NCBI GenBank assembly: GCA_011947345.1
Contig: JAAVTG010000064.1
Location: 310,001-374,000 of the forward strand
DNA from: Phytophthora quininea
Lineage: Eukaryota; Oomycota; Peronosporomycetes; Peronosporales; Peronosporaceae
Direction: 5' to 3'
DNA length: 64,000 nt
Below are positions 35,160 to 48,959 of this stretch, piece by piece; within the stretch, counting starts at the first letter, position 1; every line of letters begins with the position of its first letter. The notes below the pieces were generated by a model. The model did not search any database. It saw nothing but the letters and a program-made list of their open reading frames with translations, and was not told the origin of the DNA. The position numbers were made by a program, and so were the translations under genes.

Positions 35160-37901
35160 ATGAGCCACTACGGCCCGCCGACCAATGGCAGCGGCTTCCC
35201 GCCGGGAGGTCCGGCCTTCCGTCCGCCCCAAGGCTTCCCACGTGGGCCGCCTCCATTCCAACCGGCGTTCGCAGCCCAAGGGCCGCCGCCATTCAACCCG
35301 AACATGTTCAGAGGCCTGCCGCCGTTCCAGGCCCGAGGTGTTCCCCCTGTACGCGGTCCACCGCAAGGGATGAGGCCTCCCATGGCCATGAATGTGCCGC
35401 CTCCAATGAACTTCCAAGCTCCTGCTGCTTCGAGTTTGCCTCCAGGATGGAGCGAACATAGAACCCCACAGGGAGCTACCTACTATTACAATACAGCCAC
35501 AGGAGTCAGTACGTACGACTTCCCAGGACAAGCAGCAGAGCCCCCAGCACAGAAGAAATGGGTCGAGTATAAGGACGACTCGACTGGGGCCTTTTACTAC
35601 TACAACACAGTGACAAAGGAGACAGTCTGGGACCAGCCAGAGGAGTTCCGCATGCAGCAAGCAAGAGAAGAAGTGGCCAAGATGACCAGCCAGGCACTTG
35701 AAGCAGTGTCGACGACGCTAGGAGCTCCGGCTCCAGCGCAGATTCAGACCCCTGTGCAGATGAATACAGCAGGTCCACTGGAGGAAGAAGTCGATGAGGA
35801 GGAAGTGAAACGACAACAGGCACACGAACTAGCGAAGAAGAAACGACGCAAAGAGCAGGAGCAGGAACAGGCTGCCGAGTTTGCAGACATGCCCCGCCCC
35901 GAGCGGATGGCCGCCTTTAAACAGTTCTTAGAGGACAAGCAGATCTCGCCCACGCTGAAGTGGGGAGACGCTCAGCGGATGATCACAAAAGACTCGTCGA
36001 TGCAGAACGATCCTCGTTGGAAGTTCGCCCTGCACACAGTCGGCGAGAAGAAACAGGCCTTCGCAGAGTATTGCACGCAGAGCAAGAACAAAGCTACTAT
36101 CGAGAAGCGCCGTCTGATCAAAAAGACACGAGAGGAGTTCACCGAGCTGCTCGGTCTGTTTGAAGCCACGTTGGCGCCACCTTCGCGTCGTCGACAAGCG
36201 TCTTGGGATGATGTGACGACTGGGGATGCATTTTTCGCACTTCGAAAGGACCCCGTTGGTCCGCCGTTGAAGATAATCGCGAGAAACAGCAACTGTTCAC
36301 TACGTTTATGCAGGATTTGGAGCGCACTCAAAAGTTCGCAATGAAAAGCGCCGTGAACTGCTGCACTTAGCATTCGTGGAGCTGTTACGCGAGCGACTTG
36401 AGAGTAAGCAACTGGACCTGGGAAGCCGATCCAGCAGTAAACACCTTGACAGCTCTACCAAGCGTAAAATCTTAGACTTAGTGGAGGAGGTGGAACTCCC
36501 CGATACTGGCGGGAAAGTGGGCGACGATGCGCTTCGTATCGTCGATAGACATCAAGTGTACGACTGGGCAGAGGCATTTTGCGAGAGCGTCGCGAGTTGG
36601 AACGAGCAAAGAGGAAGCGTGAGCGCGCTGAACGTGCCGAGCGCAAAGAAGAGTTAGGACGGGAGCTTAGCGAGCAGCTTAAGACGCTCTCAACGAGTGG
36701 TCAGCTGACGGCTGCAAGCACGTGGCTGGAGTTCTCTTCGGAATATCTGAAGAGCGCTAGCGAAGCTGAGGCTAAGGAAAAAGCATTAGATAGCGAAAAG
36801 GCCGGCGATGAAGACAAGGATGAGGAGGAAGACCATGAAGAGAACAAAGACGATGGTCTCAGCTGGCGGTCGCAACGTAACATCTTCGACAAGTTTGTAA
36901 AGAGACTCCGCAGGAAGTTGGAGCCAGCAGCGACTGCAATTCGGTCTCATCTCGTTCGGAGTGGCGATCCCCCACTTCGTGTAGCGGAGACCACTACATT
37001 CACAGCGTTTTGGGAAGCTTTACAGAGCGGAATTCGTGTTTCCCTGGATAAGAATGCGCTTGAAGAGGGCGAAGAGGAACCCACAGATATTGCTGAGACG
37101 AACAGTGCCGAAAAGGACTCGGGGTCCATCGAGTCTAGTGACGTGAAGACTGACGATACGACTGAAGCTGAGGTGGCCGAGCTATCACCTAAAGAGGTGG
37201 AGGCCGCATTGGAGGCTACAGTCCGGAGTCACCGAGAACAGAACGCTGCAACGGAGGGTACTGTTGATACAGCCTTGGTAGAATTCCCCGCGTTCGTACG
37301 CCAGGTCTTCGACATGTGGGTGGCTGAGGCGAAGGAAGAAAACCGTAGAGTTGAAGAGAAGAAGTCAAAGCATCGTAAACGTAGTCGCAAAGAAAACCAC
37401 GACCTGGAGCCGGAAGAGGACGAGGACGAGCGACCACGACGCTCTCGCCGCCGCTCATCTGCAGCAGATGAGCTGGAGGACGACAAGAAGCACAAAAAGC
37501 ATCGAAGCCACCGATCATCACGGAAACGACGTCGTAGCCACGGCTCACCTTCAGTGTCTCGCTCGAGATCGCGCTCTCGGTCGGAGACGCGTCGTGACAG
37601 ACGTCGCCGGAACCGAAGCCGTAGCCAGAGTCGGTCGCAAGACCGCGATGGTGCTTTGCCGCCTAGTCTGGCCGCTGTCATGGCCAAGTCTTCGAAGCCC
37701 GATGTAAACGTTGCAGTTACATCCGAGTCGTTCTCCCCAATGCTAAAGCCGAGAGCTGCGCTGACTGAAGCAGAGGAAGCTGCAAAGGCAGAAGAGATTA
37801 TCCGCCAGGCACGCTTGAAGCTGCAGACAAAGGCTAAGAGCGATGACAGCGAGTTGGAAGAGGGCGAGGAACTTGAGGAGGGCGAAGAGGTAGAAGAATA
37901 G
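35160..37901 (+). CDS. PRP40: Prp40-like U1 snRNP splicing factor (WW and FF domains, RS tail)
   Basis: Prp40 bridges U1 snRNP and the branch-point proteins early in spliceosome assembly. After a Pro/Gly head come two WW domains, LPPGWSEHRTPQGATYYYNT (about 92-121) and KKWVEYKDDSTGAFYYYNTV (about 131-160). FF domains follow, starting with ERMAAFKQFLEDKQISPTLKW (about 245-305), another at about 324-395, and weaker ones behind. The C-terminal third is acidic, then RS-rich (SVSRSRSRSRSETRRDRR), and ends in Glu-rich repeats. Three bases are missing: a C at 36251-36254, one near 36334 and a T at 36577-36580. With them the gene is 915 codons without introns. The strong RS tail is unlike yeast Prp40 and closer to animal PRPF40. 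Confidence 0.87.
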
Positions 37902-38018
37902 AAACGAGAGGCAATCTAGTCGCAAGAAGGGAAGACATCGCAATCGAATGCGAGCTACAGCTCGTACCATTTCAAAATAACCTGCTGCTGTTGTCTTGGT
38001 ACGGTTGAAGTGCTGACC

Positions 38019-38729
38019 TTAGAAAGTCACTGCGGCTGAAGCCTCGTGCACTGGTTCGCGACGGGAGAACGTGAGGAGCTTGGCACGATGCACTCGTGAG
38101 TGCAAGCCCTTGATGGTGTGGGCAGCATTGACGCTCGACAAAGCGAATAACATGGTGCACGTAGCACCGCAGTGTGTGAGTCGAGGATACAGGTTGAAGT
38201 GCGTGAGGTGTGCCACTGATCTTGGACACTCGACGAGTTGGCTAAGCTCGCCAGTTGACGCGTCTACAGGGCTGCAATCAAGTCAGGGAGTCGGTCATAA
38301 AATCAATGTAAGTGGAAGGTTGTCACGAACCACAACGATGGGAACGAGCAGCACAAGCTGAGGGAAGCGCTGGAAGCCGAGTGAATGACTGAGACCAACA
38401 TGAGAGCCACCACGCTCTGGTGCACGCACGACTCTGACAGGACCCGGTGCACGAATATGCTCGAAGCTCTCGAAAAGGTGCATGCATAGTAGAGCAGAAG
38501 CAATGCGGCTAATAGCTGGGGCACGGCGGTCAGCAGGTACTTGAGGGACATGTCGTGATAAAGCACGCGGTTCTCCAGCTGTGAGGTAGCAACGAAAACG
38601 TTAACGACGCATTACAAGTGAGGCGGCAACTGCGCCACTTACGTCGGTGATATGGTACCATTGGCACAAACCGAAGCCGGCCTTCCGACAGAGCAGCGCG
38701 TTAGGTGAAGAATACTGTAGATCATTCAT
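38019..38729 (-). CDS. Small multi-pass membrane protein, unknown
   Basis: Minus strand. Exon 1 is 38729-38643 (MNDLQYSSPNALLCRKAGFG...). Exon 2 starts at 38578 after a GTAAGT...CTCACAG intron and reads LENRVLYHDMSLKYLLTAVP, then the hydrophobic QLLAALLLLYYACTF and a second segment SVVALMLVSVIHS. A third exon beginning near 38280 (PVDASTGELSQLVECPRSV) carries another hydrophobic stretch and a basic tail, ending at 38019. The donor of intron 2 is unclear; GTGGTT near 38335 is one option. I recognise no family. The continuity of frame through exon 1 and 2 and the hydrophobic pattern support a gene. It is convergent with Prp40. Confidence 0.5.
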
Positions 38730-39700
38730 GAAAGCTAATGCTTACAATGGCTGTGCACGCCAAGAAAATCGCGTATGTGTATCGATGATGCAGCGTAAGC
38801 GCCATTGTCGAATAATAAGAAGGGGTAACGCTGCCTTTCCGGGTAATGTAACTTGACGGCACCGCAAAGTCAATTGCTTTTACACGTCAGAGTGAATAAA
38901 TGAGTTCTTTTTTATGCTTTCTCGTGCAGACTCAACATAATGTTGGTACTATCGTGTTGTGCGCATGTAGGTTTGCTGTGGCTGCAATAAAGTCTCGTGG
39001 AAATCGTCATGTATCAATTCACTCATTTGGTCTCATGAAAGCCGAGCTTGGTCTTCATTTTTTTAGCTGGATTTTGTTTCCGGTTGTGGGACTGTGCTCC
39101 TCACTGCAGCAATAGTTGCGTGTTGGAGCGGTAATACTACTTCCCGATCTTTACCCCTCTAGGGGTAAACAACTAATTGTATCTCATAGTTAGTGTATTC
39201 CAGTAAAAGAAAAAAAAGATGTTGAAAATAAAGGGTTACTGTACTGGAAGCTAATATTGGGGCAAATGTGAGCACAGGCATGGTGCTGTAAAGTTGGTGT
39301 GGTGTACGGTTCATTCTTTTCATGAGCTTTTTTATTGAAATTCCCGTAGACATTTATTTGCAGTCCAACTTTCAAAAGAAAATGACATGCACCTACACCA
39401 GAAAATAGTAGCTTTGTTTTACTTATCATGCCCGAAAAGCACGATGCACGGATTTGCCACGAGCAAATATCCCTTCGAGGGACAGCGTAGACGGAAACTT
39501 ATGCCAAACACTACAATTATATAAAAACAACTTCTAATTTTTTTATTAAAACGTCAACTGATTGCTGAATTCAATGACCAGTATTGATTTGTCGTTGACT
39601 GGAATGTCCATGCGTCGGAGATTAAAATCAACTGTGTGTCCGTTGAGAGTTCGCATTATTTGCCTCTCTAAATTTCGGTTAAACCCAATACGTTAATTAG
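38730..39700. other. AT-rich spacer, no supported gene
   Basis: Composition drops sharply. Only short open frames are present, and I see no LTR matching the copia relic to the right. Confidence 0.4.
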
Positions 39701-39719
39701 GGACTGTCAATGTATCGTT

Positions 39720-42700
39720 GGCTCCAAAACCTTGTGGCAAACCGGGGTATTGCTATCAAAGCTGCGAAGCCTGGGCACGCAAGGCTGAAAAATGGAAGGC
39801 CGAAGATGTGAAGGCTATCGCGATCCTAGTGCGTCTCCTAGGCCCGAACTACCAGTCGATGGTTTGTGACACTTCCACCGTTCTGGAAGCTTGGGAGATC
39901 CTGCGTGAGTTCTTAGTGAAGCTGAACTTACACAACCGTGTTTAGGTAAGGAAAAGCTGCACGACTTCAGAGTGAGTACTGGTGGCAATCTCATGGACTA
40001 CTTGCTGGAGTTTGATAATCTCTGTCTTCGTCTCGCTGCGGTTGGCGCCATGGTGGATGACGACGAGCGTCTCGTCATCCTATAGGAAGTCTCCCTCATG
40101 AGTATGGCGCAATGGTAAAGACCATCGAGGCCAAAGACACGACTACCCTTCTTGCGGCGAAGGAGATGTTGCGACGCGAGTATGACGCGCTCGCGCAACA
40201 AGACAAGGAGGAAGGCCTGTTCAACGTCCGCGGGTTTTCGTAGTGAACGCAGTCGAGCTCAAAACCAAGCATCGCGTCGCACTGCTGGGAATCACGGTCA
40301 GTGCGGGCAATGGCGCCGACGTCAGAACGACCAAAGTCATGGACGTAACCAGTACAATGAACGGGATTTTCCAGGACGCTGCTTTCGCTGTGGCCAGACG
40401 GTCCACAAGCAGGCGAACAGCCCTCAAAGGTGAGAGAGTGCTGGCAGTGATGAGTACATCTTCTCCGCCACTAGCGAGGCAGCAACGGCATGGCTGCTTG
40501 ACAGCGGGGCTAGTTCTCATATGACAAGTGAATGAAGAGACTTCACGGACTTCCGTCCGCTGCATAGCGTACTCGATATTACGGTCGCGAGCGGGCATCA
40601 TCTTACCGCTCGGGGAGTTGGGTCCGTGACTTTCACACTGGATACTGAAAGCACAATAAAGTTGACGGCCTTCTGTATGTGCCTGGACTGGACAGGAAGC
40701 TATTGTCCATTCTCGCTTTGGCCACCAAAGGTGTAGTCGTCCAGCTTCAGATGGATGGGTGCCTGACCATTGTTCGTGGATTTGCGATTTGGTTCATGGA
40801 GAAACGCGGGAAGCTGTATGGGTGGCGCGCAGAGCTCAAGGCTGCGACACTTCCCCAAGTGAGACCGCAGCCGTATCGATGCAATCGACGGATGGATCAC
40901 TGTGGCATGCTCAACGGGGTCATTCGTCTGCGGACCATATGAAGCGGATAAGCAAGGCTGTTGATTGTGTTCCGAGCTTTTTCCTCCCATGGCACGGAAA
41001 ATTTTGTGTGTGAAGGATGTGCTCGCGGCAAGATGAGCTCCAGTGGTTTGCTCACACGTCAGGAAGTACCGCGAAGACAAATCGTGTGCTTGAGCTGGTC
41101 CACAGTGATGTCGTGGGATCGGTGAAACCTGTTTCGCGTTGTGGAGCCCGATTTGTGGTGACTTTAATTGATGCTTTTTCGCGTTACGTGATTTCTTTAT
41201 GATTACGACAAAATCGGTGGTGTTCTCCCAATTCATGGAGTATAAGAAGCTCATGGAGGTCCAAGCATATCCAGTGATATCGCACGGAAAACAGCGGAGA
41301 GTATGTAAGGCGTTTTCTTCCTTCTGTGTCAATCATAGCATCGCTAGACAAACTACCGTTCCTTACCTTCCGCAGCAGAATGGCCTCACCAAGCGAATGA
41401 ACAGAACACTGGTTAAGATGGCCCGTGCGAAGCTCTACCACCAGCATGTTGACAAGACTTGGTGGGGTGAAGCTTTGGACACCGATGTCTACTTGACAAA
41501 TCGACTGCCAATTTCTGCACGTAATGATACAACACCATTTGAACTGATACACAAGGTGAAACCTTGTCTAGAGCATGCGCGTGTGTTTGAATCTCGTGGG
41601 TACGTGTTCGTCGACAAGACCAAGAGAACCAAGTGGGACGCGAAGTCGCATCGATGCCTGTTTCTCCGTTACAGAGTCGGCGCCAAAGGATATCGTGTCT
41701 GGGACGAGGAATCCGAGCGGTTGATTGTTGTTCGCACCATTGCCTTGAACGAGAAATCTACTGAATCAATCATACGTCACGAACACTGCCGATACTGTGA
41801 CTTCCCCACCTGTTATTGTAATCGATGACGGAGAATCAGTGTCAACACCACTCACGTATGCGGAGGAAATGGTCTCTCCACATGCGGCTGAGTGGAAGGC
41901 GGCTGTCCGAGCTGAATTGGCCGCACACATCGGCAATCATACCTGAGATATCGTCAGGCGTCCACCTGGAGTCTACAAGTCGTTGTTTCTGTTAAATTAG
42001 ATGCGAATGGCAACATCACGAGATACAAGGCGCGGTTGGTCGCGCTAGGGTTTCTGCAGACCCCATGTGTTGAGTACATGTTCACGTATTCCGCGGTTGC
42101 CAGCCAAGACAGTCAGAAGGTGTTCTTTACAGTATGCTGTGAGCTGGGGTATTGCCGTAAGCAATACGACTTCGACGCCGCATTTCAATGGTAACCTAGC
42201 CGAGACGGTGTACATGACAATACCGATGAGAATTCGTGCATCTAGTGGAACAGCGAGCATTCTACGACGCAGTTTATACGGTCCTAAACAAGTTGCAGCG
42301 GTGTGATTTTTTGCTGCAATTCGCGATGTACTACTGCATATCGGCTTCCATCAGTGTCGAAGCGATGCTTGTGTTTTCGTTCGCAATGGCCCTTTGGTCC
42401 GGTTTTCGCTTTATGTGGATGATGTGATGATCGGGCGCAAGAAACCTTCCGAAGCTGCAAAAATTGCTCAACAGCTGGATGGTAGCTTCGAGCTGAAGTC
42501 TCTCGGTGATGTACACTTAATTCTCGGGATGGAGGTTCAGTTTCCCCAGAAAAGGGGATATATTCCTTAATCAAACTCGATATATATTAGGCAGATGCTT
42601 GAGCACTTTAGTCAGCAGGAGGCGTTGGGAGTCCGCAACTCGCTTGTTATCGATTAAGATCTGCGCGCAAACATTAGCAACAAGGCACTGCCAAATAATC

Positions 42701-43510
42701 TCGCCCGGACATCTGCATCCCAGTGTCGCTACTTGCACAACCCGACAAAAGCTCACGCGAAGTGCACTGGATAGCTGCTGTTCGCGTGCTCCGCTACCTG
42801 AAGGGGACGATGCGTTCGGGTTTGAAGTTCACCCGATCGCAGTCGAGCCGTTTCATTATTGTCGAGTATAGCGATACGAATTGGGGTGATGATTCACTAC
42901 CTGTCGGTCAACACCCGGCGTCCTAGTAACGATTGCTGGCGCCTCTGTCATCGTCAAGAGCAAAACGCAGACGATCATGGAGCTTTTCTACAGCCGAAGC
43001 TAAGTACGTTGACCTGCACGTGGTTTGCCAAGAGGTCATGTGGCTTTGCCAAACTACTCGGAGAAATTAGTTTCAAGATCGCCACGCCAACTACAATCTG
43101 CGTCGACAACAAGTCTGCCATATGTATGACAACTAACGCTGACTACTCGCCGATATCAAGCACATTGACCTGAAGGTGCACTTCATCCGTGACCATGTTT
43201 CCCAAGGAGACGTCGAGTTGGAGCACATTGCCAGCAACCTGCAACTTGCAGATTATCTGGCCAAGCCCGCATTAAGTGGCACTGCACCAAGTGGGGACTT
43301 GATGCATTGAGGGAGGGTGTAAGGGAGACATCTCCCGACTCCATGCTGAACAAACTCTACATGGAACAGTCCGCTCGGACATATCGGAGTGATCACGCTA
43401 AGCTGAAGTGCGTGATTGCGATTGCTCAAGTGGTTCGTACCGTGGAGATGTGCCTAAAATCTCCTATTGCCTACAGGAGCAGTAAACATAAGAGTAAACA
43501 CAAGTAGAAG
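39720..43510 (+). mobile_element. Dead Ty1/copia element, 5' end lost
   Basis: Pieces of a copia polyprotein lie in order but in many frames with stops. Gag has WARKAEKWKAEDVKAIAILV (39770-39945). The zinc knuckle is CFRCGQTVHKQANS (about 40390) and the protease WLLDSGASSHMTS (about 40495). Integrase appears as NRVLELVHSDVVG and LIDAFSRYV (41080-41200), then RMNRTLVKMARAKLYHQ and WGEALDTDVYLTNRLP (41390-41520). Reverse transcriptase fragments are at 42000-42600, RNase H with YLKGTMRSGLKF at 42790-42830, and a purine run GAGGGAGGGTG at about 43311. A 3' LTR probably starts near 43318 (TGTAAGGGAGACA). No matching 5' LTR is visible, so the element is truncated. It is not the same family as the young copia. 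Confidence 0.85.
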
Positions 43511-46269
43511 TCAAAGTACAGCTCTCCAACAGCTAACCAAAACAAACTCACTTTCCAGTTTACATCGCATTCGCCTCACCACATCGTCCTCCAAGATCTC
43601 CTCATGTTAGTTATATGTAGAATTGGGTATGCAGGACGGGTGTGTGTTGAAAGGAGACTACGATATTCATTTTCTGTTCCTTGGAATGACGGAAATATAT
43701 GTGGAAAATGTTATTACCACCATAAATCCTTAAAAGTATTATTGTTTTGCATTTATTCCAGCCTCTGTCGCTTCAAGGCGTTATAATATTTTCACTGCAT
43801 GGTTATGCTACCCAGAAATAAACTAATATTCACGCTCACCAATAGTGCACCAAACTGTTTATAACTCAAAACGGAGCGATCTGGCCGTCTCTAGATTTTT
43901 ATAAACTGTTAACTCGGGTCCAAAACGATTATTTTTAAATAGTAGTTTTGGACCTGAATTTTGAAAAATCAATATGCGATCCAAAATAAGATACAACTAC
44001 TGAAGCTAAATCTTCTTATATGAATCGTTAATCAGGTCATAAATTGCCCGGCTCGAAACGCATGCGATAGTCGAGTTACTACGTGGTCATGAACTGAACT
44101 CACGTTTGCGGTATATGAGTTTATTTATGTCATCCCGACCGCCTCGACAGCGTATCCATGTTGTTTCTATTGCATACAATGTATCACTACCAAGGCTAAG
44201 CGTAGTGGCACGATATAATATGCACGTTTAGGAAACAGTATATGACATTGACGCCTCAATACCGCGACGAGAACGGATAGCCTCAGAAGTACTATTGTTA
44301 TGAGTAACATGCTAGAAACATATTTGGTATTTTTGTACGACACTGAATTAATGCATTTTAAAAACTCGTTGGTACATACACGCCATGCACTCATTTCGAC
44401 ATATCGTGGTTGCCATTCTGTTTGTAGGCGTTCCACCCTGCTACGCAATCGTATCCCTCCTTGATAAGCAATTTAGCATTCCTTGCTGAGTCTTGCAAAG
44501 TGCATGTGAATAACAAGACCATACTAATATATTTCGCTACGTTATGAACGTGAAATAAGTTAAAGGCCATGAACATATAGCCGGCTATCCGCTAATCAGC
44601 TCACTGTTTACATATGCATATGTCATATGGATTGAGTCAACAAAGTAAATTCTCCCACGCTAACAAGTGTTGTGTGAGTTATGATAGCACCACCACCAAC
44701 TCATCACGTCACATGCGTATACCCATCGGATGGAGAATCTTGATCCCGGTGACTTCCTGGGGAATTTTCGTCAACAATGTAAACTTGTACCTTGTACAAT
44801 CTTATCACCATTGCATTTTCTAAACGTTTGCGCACGTTCACGCATCCGTACGCCGTTCATATGCAAGAAGTGATTTATTTGTCGTTGGAAAACGAATGCA
44901 TACGTATCAGGTCCCGTCCAGATCCTCTTCGCCAGTACTATCATTACCCCACCCACAAGGACTAGTAGACACTTGCATGGTAGACACGGATATCATCGAT
45001 AACGTCGGCTGCCATCCTTTTGATCGGACTGCCCCTATCCCTAGGATACACGACAGTATATTTGACGATATATTCGGTGCTTTCAACGTCTGTTGTGGTG
45101 AAGACACTATTACGATGTTCGTCGTACGTTCCTTGGAAGCGACAATGCGGATACCGTGTCGTGGCGACTGTGATGGATGATCGCTGACCTGTACCGCTGC
45201 GAGTAGAAAGGGTCTTTGGAACATTGTTTCCTGCCAGAATGCTCGTTGCGAACAGGATAGCTACCGATTACTAGACTTTTCCTTACAGCTGAGTGATGTA
45301 TCATTTGCAATCACACAGACTTGCAACTAATCGTGTCAGAAACAATCGTTTCGACCAAGTGGCATTCTGCATTCAACTATAGACTGATCCTGCTAGATCT
45401 GGTATAACCTGTTGAATTTAAAATTATTTATCACAGAGCTTGAACAATATGTCTGTTACATTCTGTTAAACATATTCGGACTCCGTTACACGTTGCTTGG
45501 GTATAATAACGCAAAATAACGTATTATGCGTGTTGTATAAGCAGTTGTCCCAGAACCTCGCGGGTTTTTCATTAGCAAAATGCTTGACTCTTTTGTTTTG
45601 TCTGAGCTGGTAGAGCATGAAGGCTGGATGTACAACAATAATAACGTAGAAGTTCCGGTCTTTGACATCGATATGTACTAGTTTTTGCTTTACCAAGACA
45701 CAAGCAAGTGCTTTTGTTTTGGATGACGTACGTATTCTATCCGACAATGTCCGTATAGACGAGACGATGGGCCGTATAAATGAGAAGTTGTGTCAAACGC
45801 AACCATGGAGATGTGCACGGAGAAAATCAGTTTAACAGAGCCGTCTGCGAATTTAGCGATTGGGTGCTCGTCTCAACAATTGAGTTGTAGCCGACGGAGA
45901 TAGTTAATATCGAAATGGCAGGCTGTTTGCACGGCCCCGCCTTTGAATGAACCCTAAGTATGTTCATCAAAGGCGCAAAAGCTAGGAGCACCTTGTGAAC
46001 TAGACCGCAGGATAGCGCGCTGAAGGGAATGATCACCCGACGAGCATTATACCAAATTGGACAGGAAGGACCAGTACAACGTCAATACCGACTTGATTCA
46101 TAGCGAATTCAGCTAATTAGAAGGCGTCTCTGACGAAATGGATCCTTTAGGAAAAAGCCAAGGTTGAGCCCAGCGCTAAATTGTCACGTGGGTTACTAAA
46201 ACCTTTGGCACGTCCACAGTGTGGGGAATCGGCTGTGCGCGGCATCCTCAAGGGCAAGTATGAGTTGCA
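43511..46269. other. AT-rich spacer, no supported gene
   Basis: Low GC, with only short open frames. A minus-strand frame at 45466-45747 (…VKQKLVHIDVKDRNFYVIIV…) looks somewhat protein-like but I cannot assign it. Confidence 0.4.
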
Positions 46270-46930
46270 CACACGCGTGCTTTAGACGACAGGCTCGTGG
46301 TCAACATTAAAACCTTCAAGAACTGGCTGATAATATCAGTGTCAGCGGCGCAGTTATATTGGCCCTCACACTGTATTTGGGATTGTCATCTGTGCGTGAG
46401 GGTGACACCAACCGAGATTGACTGTACCGCTTTCAACAGCGTACGGGCTATTGTTCTCCCTGTGCCACGGCAAAGGGTGGCTCTCTGGATCCTAAAGTCG
46501 TGGAGGAAGGGCGTAAGAAATTTGTGGAAGTTGTCGGCACCTAACACCTCAGCGATTCAATATGGACGAAATGTCCTTCTTCTACAGTCGCTAGCCGAGA
46601 GCTGTGGCCAAGACAGAGAAGGGCAAAAAGCAGAGAAAGCAACGTGTTATTTTGTGCATCTACACAAACGCTGACGGGTTGGAGAAGCTTCCCCTTCATT
46701 TCATCGACGCAGCAGAATTTCCTAGACCGCTCAAAGGTCACGATGTCTTTGCTGAGATGGAAGCAGTTTATACGAATGCTGCCAATGTTGGATGAACTCA
46801 GAAAAAAATACGACTAGCTGGAAGAGCTGAATGAAAAATGCACAAACAAAAACGACGTATCATGCTTTTCGTTGATAACGTGTCGTTACTCAAGCAGTAG
46901 ATCTCTAACAGCAATCTCGTGGTGACCAAA
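46270..46930 (+). mobile_element. Decayed pogo/Tigger-like transposase fragment
   Basis: Plus strand. RFNMDEMSFFYSR (about 46553-46590) corresponds to the first catalytic Asp box of DDE_1 transposases. A frame change then leads to KGKKQRKQRVILCIYTNADG and LEKLPLHFIDAAEFPRPLKG. Further along LFVDNVSLL echoes the second catalytic box. Stops interrupt every part. Confidence 0.55.
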
Positions 46931-48150
46931 AGGATAACATACATCGCGAGGACCTATTAGAAACTGTCGGTGCCACACGGAATTGTGTCCGAAATGGATG
47001 GAGACTCCTGTTAAACTAACGAGATGATGTATAAGATTTGGTTGAGTCTATCAAACTTTTTTTTGTACCTTGCACGGGGATTTGATCCGCCACAGTGAAA
47101 ACGAGATGCAGGACTATAGTTCCAGATTCGACGCGTACTGAATGGGTTGGTGGTTGCCACTTGGATTCGAAAATGCTGTTCAGAAGCTAAGGCAGAGAGC
47201 TCTAACACACTAACTATGATGACTCCACCACAAGCCAGCCCTTCAGCGACCAACAGCAGCAAATCGTGATTACGCTAACGTGTTGCTGTGCATAAAAATA
47301 CAATCGGTAAAAGTCGATTTTACCATATCCACTTTTCCTGGCGTGGCGTAAAATAAATAACAGTACACATATTTCCGTATATATTCAGTACAATCCTAAC
47401 AACTGGTCAAACGGTTTGGTTCTGGGGAAATCGAGGTTGATTTCTTTCCGAACAAAAAAACTTATACTGGGATAGGAGAGAGGTGTAGCCCAGCCCAACA
47501 AATCCGATAAGGGATAACGTCAACGCGTCGGTAATTGCCAGTACGATATTGCTTCTATACGTCCATCCTAGTTATTATCTGTCATCCCGCCAATATTCTG
47601 GTATATCCATGAGGGCAGATGGTGTGGCTGTGAAGCAGGCGCGCTAGATGCCGAAAATAAAAAATATCACCGGTACCAGTATTTCAAAATCCTATCCCAG
47701 TATTCGCCTAGCTCTCGTAGTCTCGTCTCTGTTATTTGTAGCGCAGTATTGACTTTCACTTTCCTCTATCACTTTTGCATTTCCCCACTGTTGACGATGC
47801 TCTAACATATTATTTTGCTTCAGACGGCAACAGATAATAGCATCTCGTCGTCTTCGCTAGGGTGTACTTCAAGTACGGATGCTCGTCGCGATTTGGCGTC
47901 TTCGTTTTGTTATGTTTTGAGCTGGCGGAGATATTTCACAGCAGTTCGTGTGTAAGACCCCCCACACACACACACACATACTTGTTTACGCTTTTTAATC
48001 TGCTTTGGTGGCGCTGGTAGCGTCAAACTCTCAGCTTCGACAATGGGTTTCGCATGAAGCCACGATGCGAGGTGGACATGGCGCGGAGACTCGTTTTTCT
48101 TGTAGACCTGGCGGCTCTCGGTGATGGTGACCAATGAAGCGAGGAATATA
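46931..48150. other. AT-rich spacer with a possible tRNA-derived remnant
   Basis: No gene was found. On the minus strand about 47220-47130 reads GTTAGAGCTCTCTGCCTTAG...TTCGAATCC, which resembles the D-arm to T-arm of a tRNA without proper stems. It could be a SINE relic. Confidence 0.3.
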
Positions 48151-48157
48151 CCGCACG

Positions 48158-48950
48158 TTAAAAACCCGATTTTACCGACCACGCCATACTCGCGAGCTTG
48201 ATAGCCATTGGGTTATCAATCGAGTAGCGACCTTCGTCATCTTCTTTTACAACCTCGTTGATTAACTTACGCTTGTCCTTATGTGTGGCAAATACAGCAA
48301 CATCTAAAGGCTGCAACAAGTGGGTAGCATTTGGCGGAAGCGGCACCAGCATTACACCCAAACTGGTAGTGGTATCGATAGCTTCGGCCAAGTAGTGGGA
48401 AGCATAGCCGTCTAGCACCAATAAAATAGGCCTTTACACGTCGACCAGGACAGAATAAAAATTCTGCAGCCACCGCTGGAATAGGAAGGCGTTGATAAAC
48501 CTCGACGGTGAAGTCGTCACAGCAACACCAGGAACGCCACAATCTGCAACAAGGTTTCACTGCATGGTCTTTCCTGGGAGAATATAAGCCGGGGGGTACA
48601 ACAAAGCTAGCAGCACTTCCGCATGTGACGATAGGTAGCTGAAAGTTTATAGAGGGGTCTGTGAACCAAATATTGGCTGATCCACGTACGGCAATCACCT
48701 TCTTACGTTTTTTGCGAGTCTGAAAAGCCGTCTCGTCCATAGTAAACACCCGAGTACTGTCGAGGCGATGTCCGATAATAAGCTTAGTCAACGTGTTGCA
48801 TAATGCAATAGTCAGATCCTCACAAACAGTGTTGCGAGAGAGAGCAATGCGTGGCGATAGCGCTGGATGACGCTGTACAAAGCGACGGTACCAGTCGTTT
48901 ATAACGCTGCTGCTGCACACAATCGTTCAAAATACCCGAGCGATTGATGG
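48158..48950 (-). mobile_element. Pogo-like DDE_1 transposase pseudogene
   Basis: Minus strand in two frames (48920-48279 and 48421-48158). Part 1 has VINDWYRRFVQRHPALSPRI, the end of the CENP-B-type DNA-binding region, then TMDETAFQTRKKRKKVIAVR with the first catalytic Asp. Part 2 has LDGYASHYLAEAI (second Asp) and PPNATHLLQPLDVAVF (third Asp). The spacing is right for pogo transposases, but at least one frameshift separates the halves. Unlike the fragment at 46.3 kb, it is fairly well preserved. Confidence 0.78.
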
Positions 48951-48959
48951 GATACCCGA

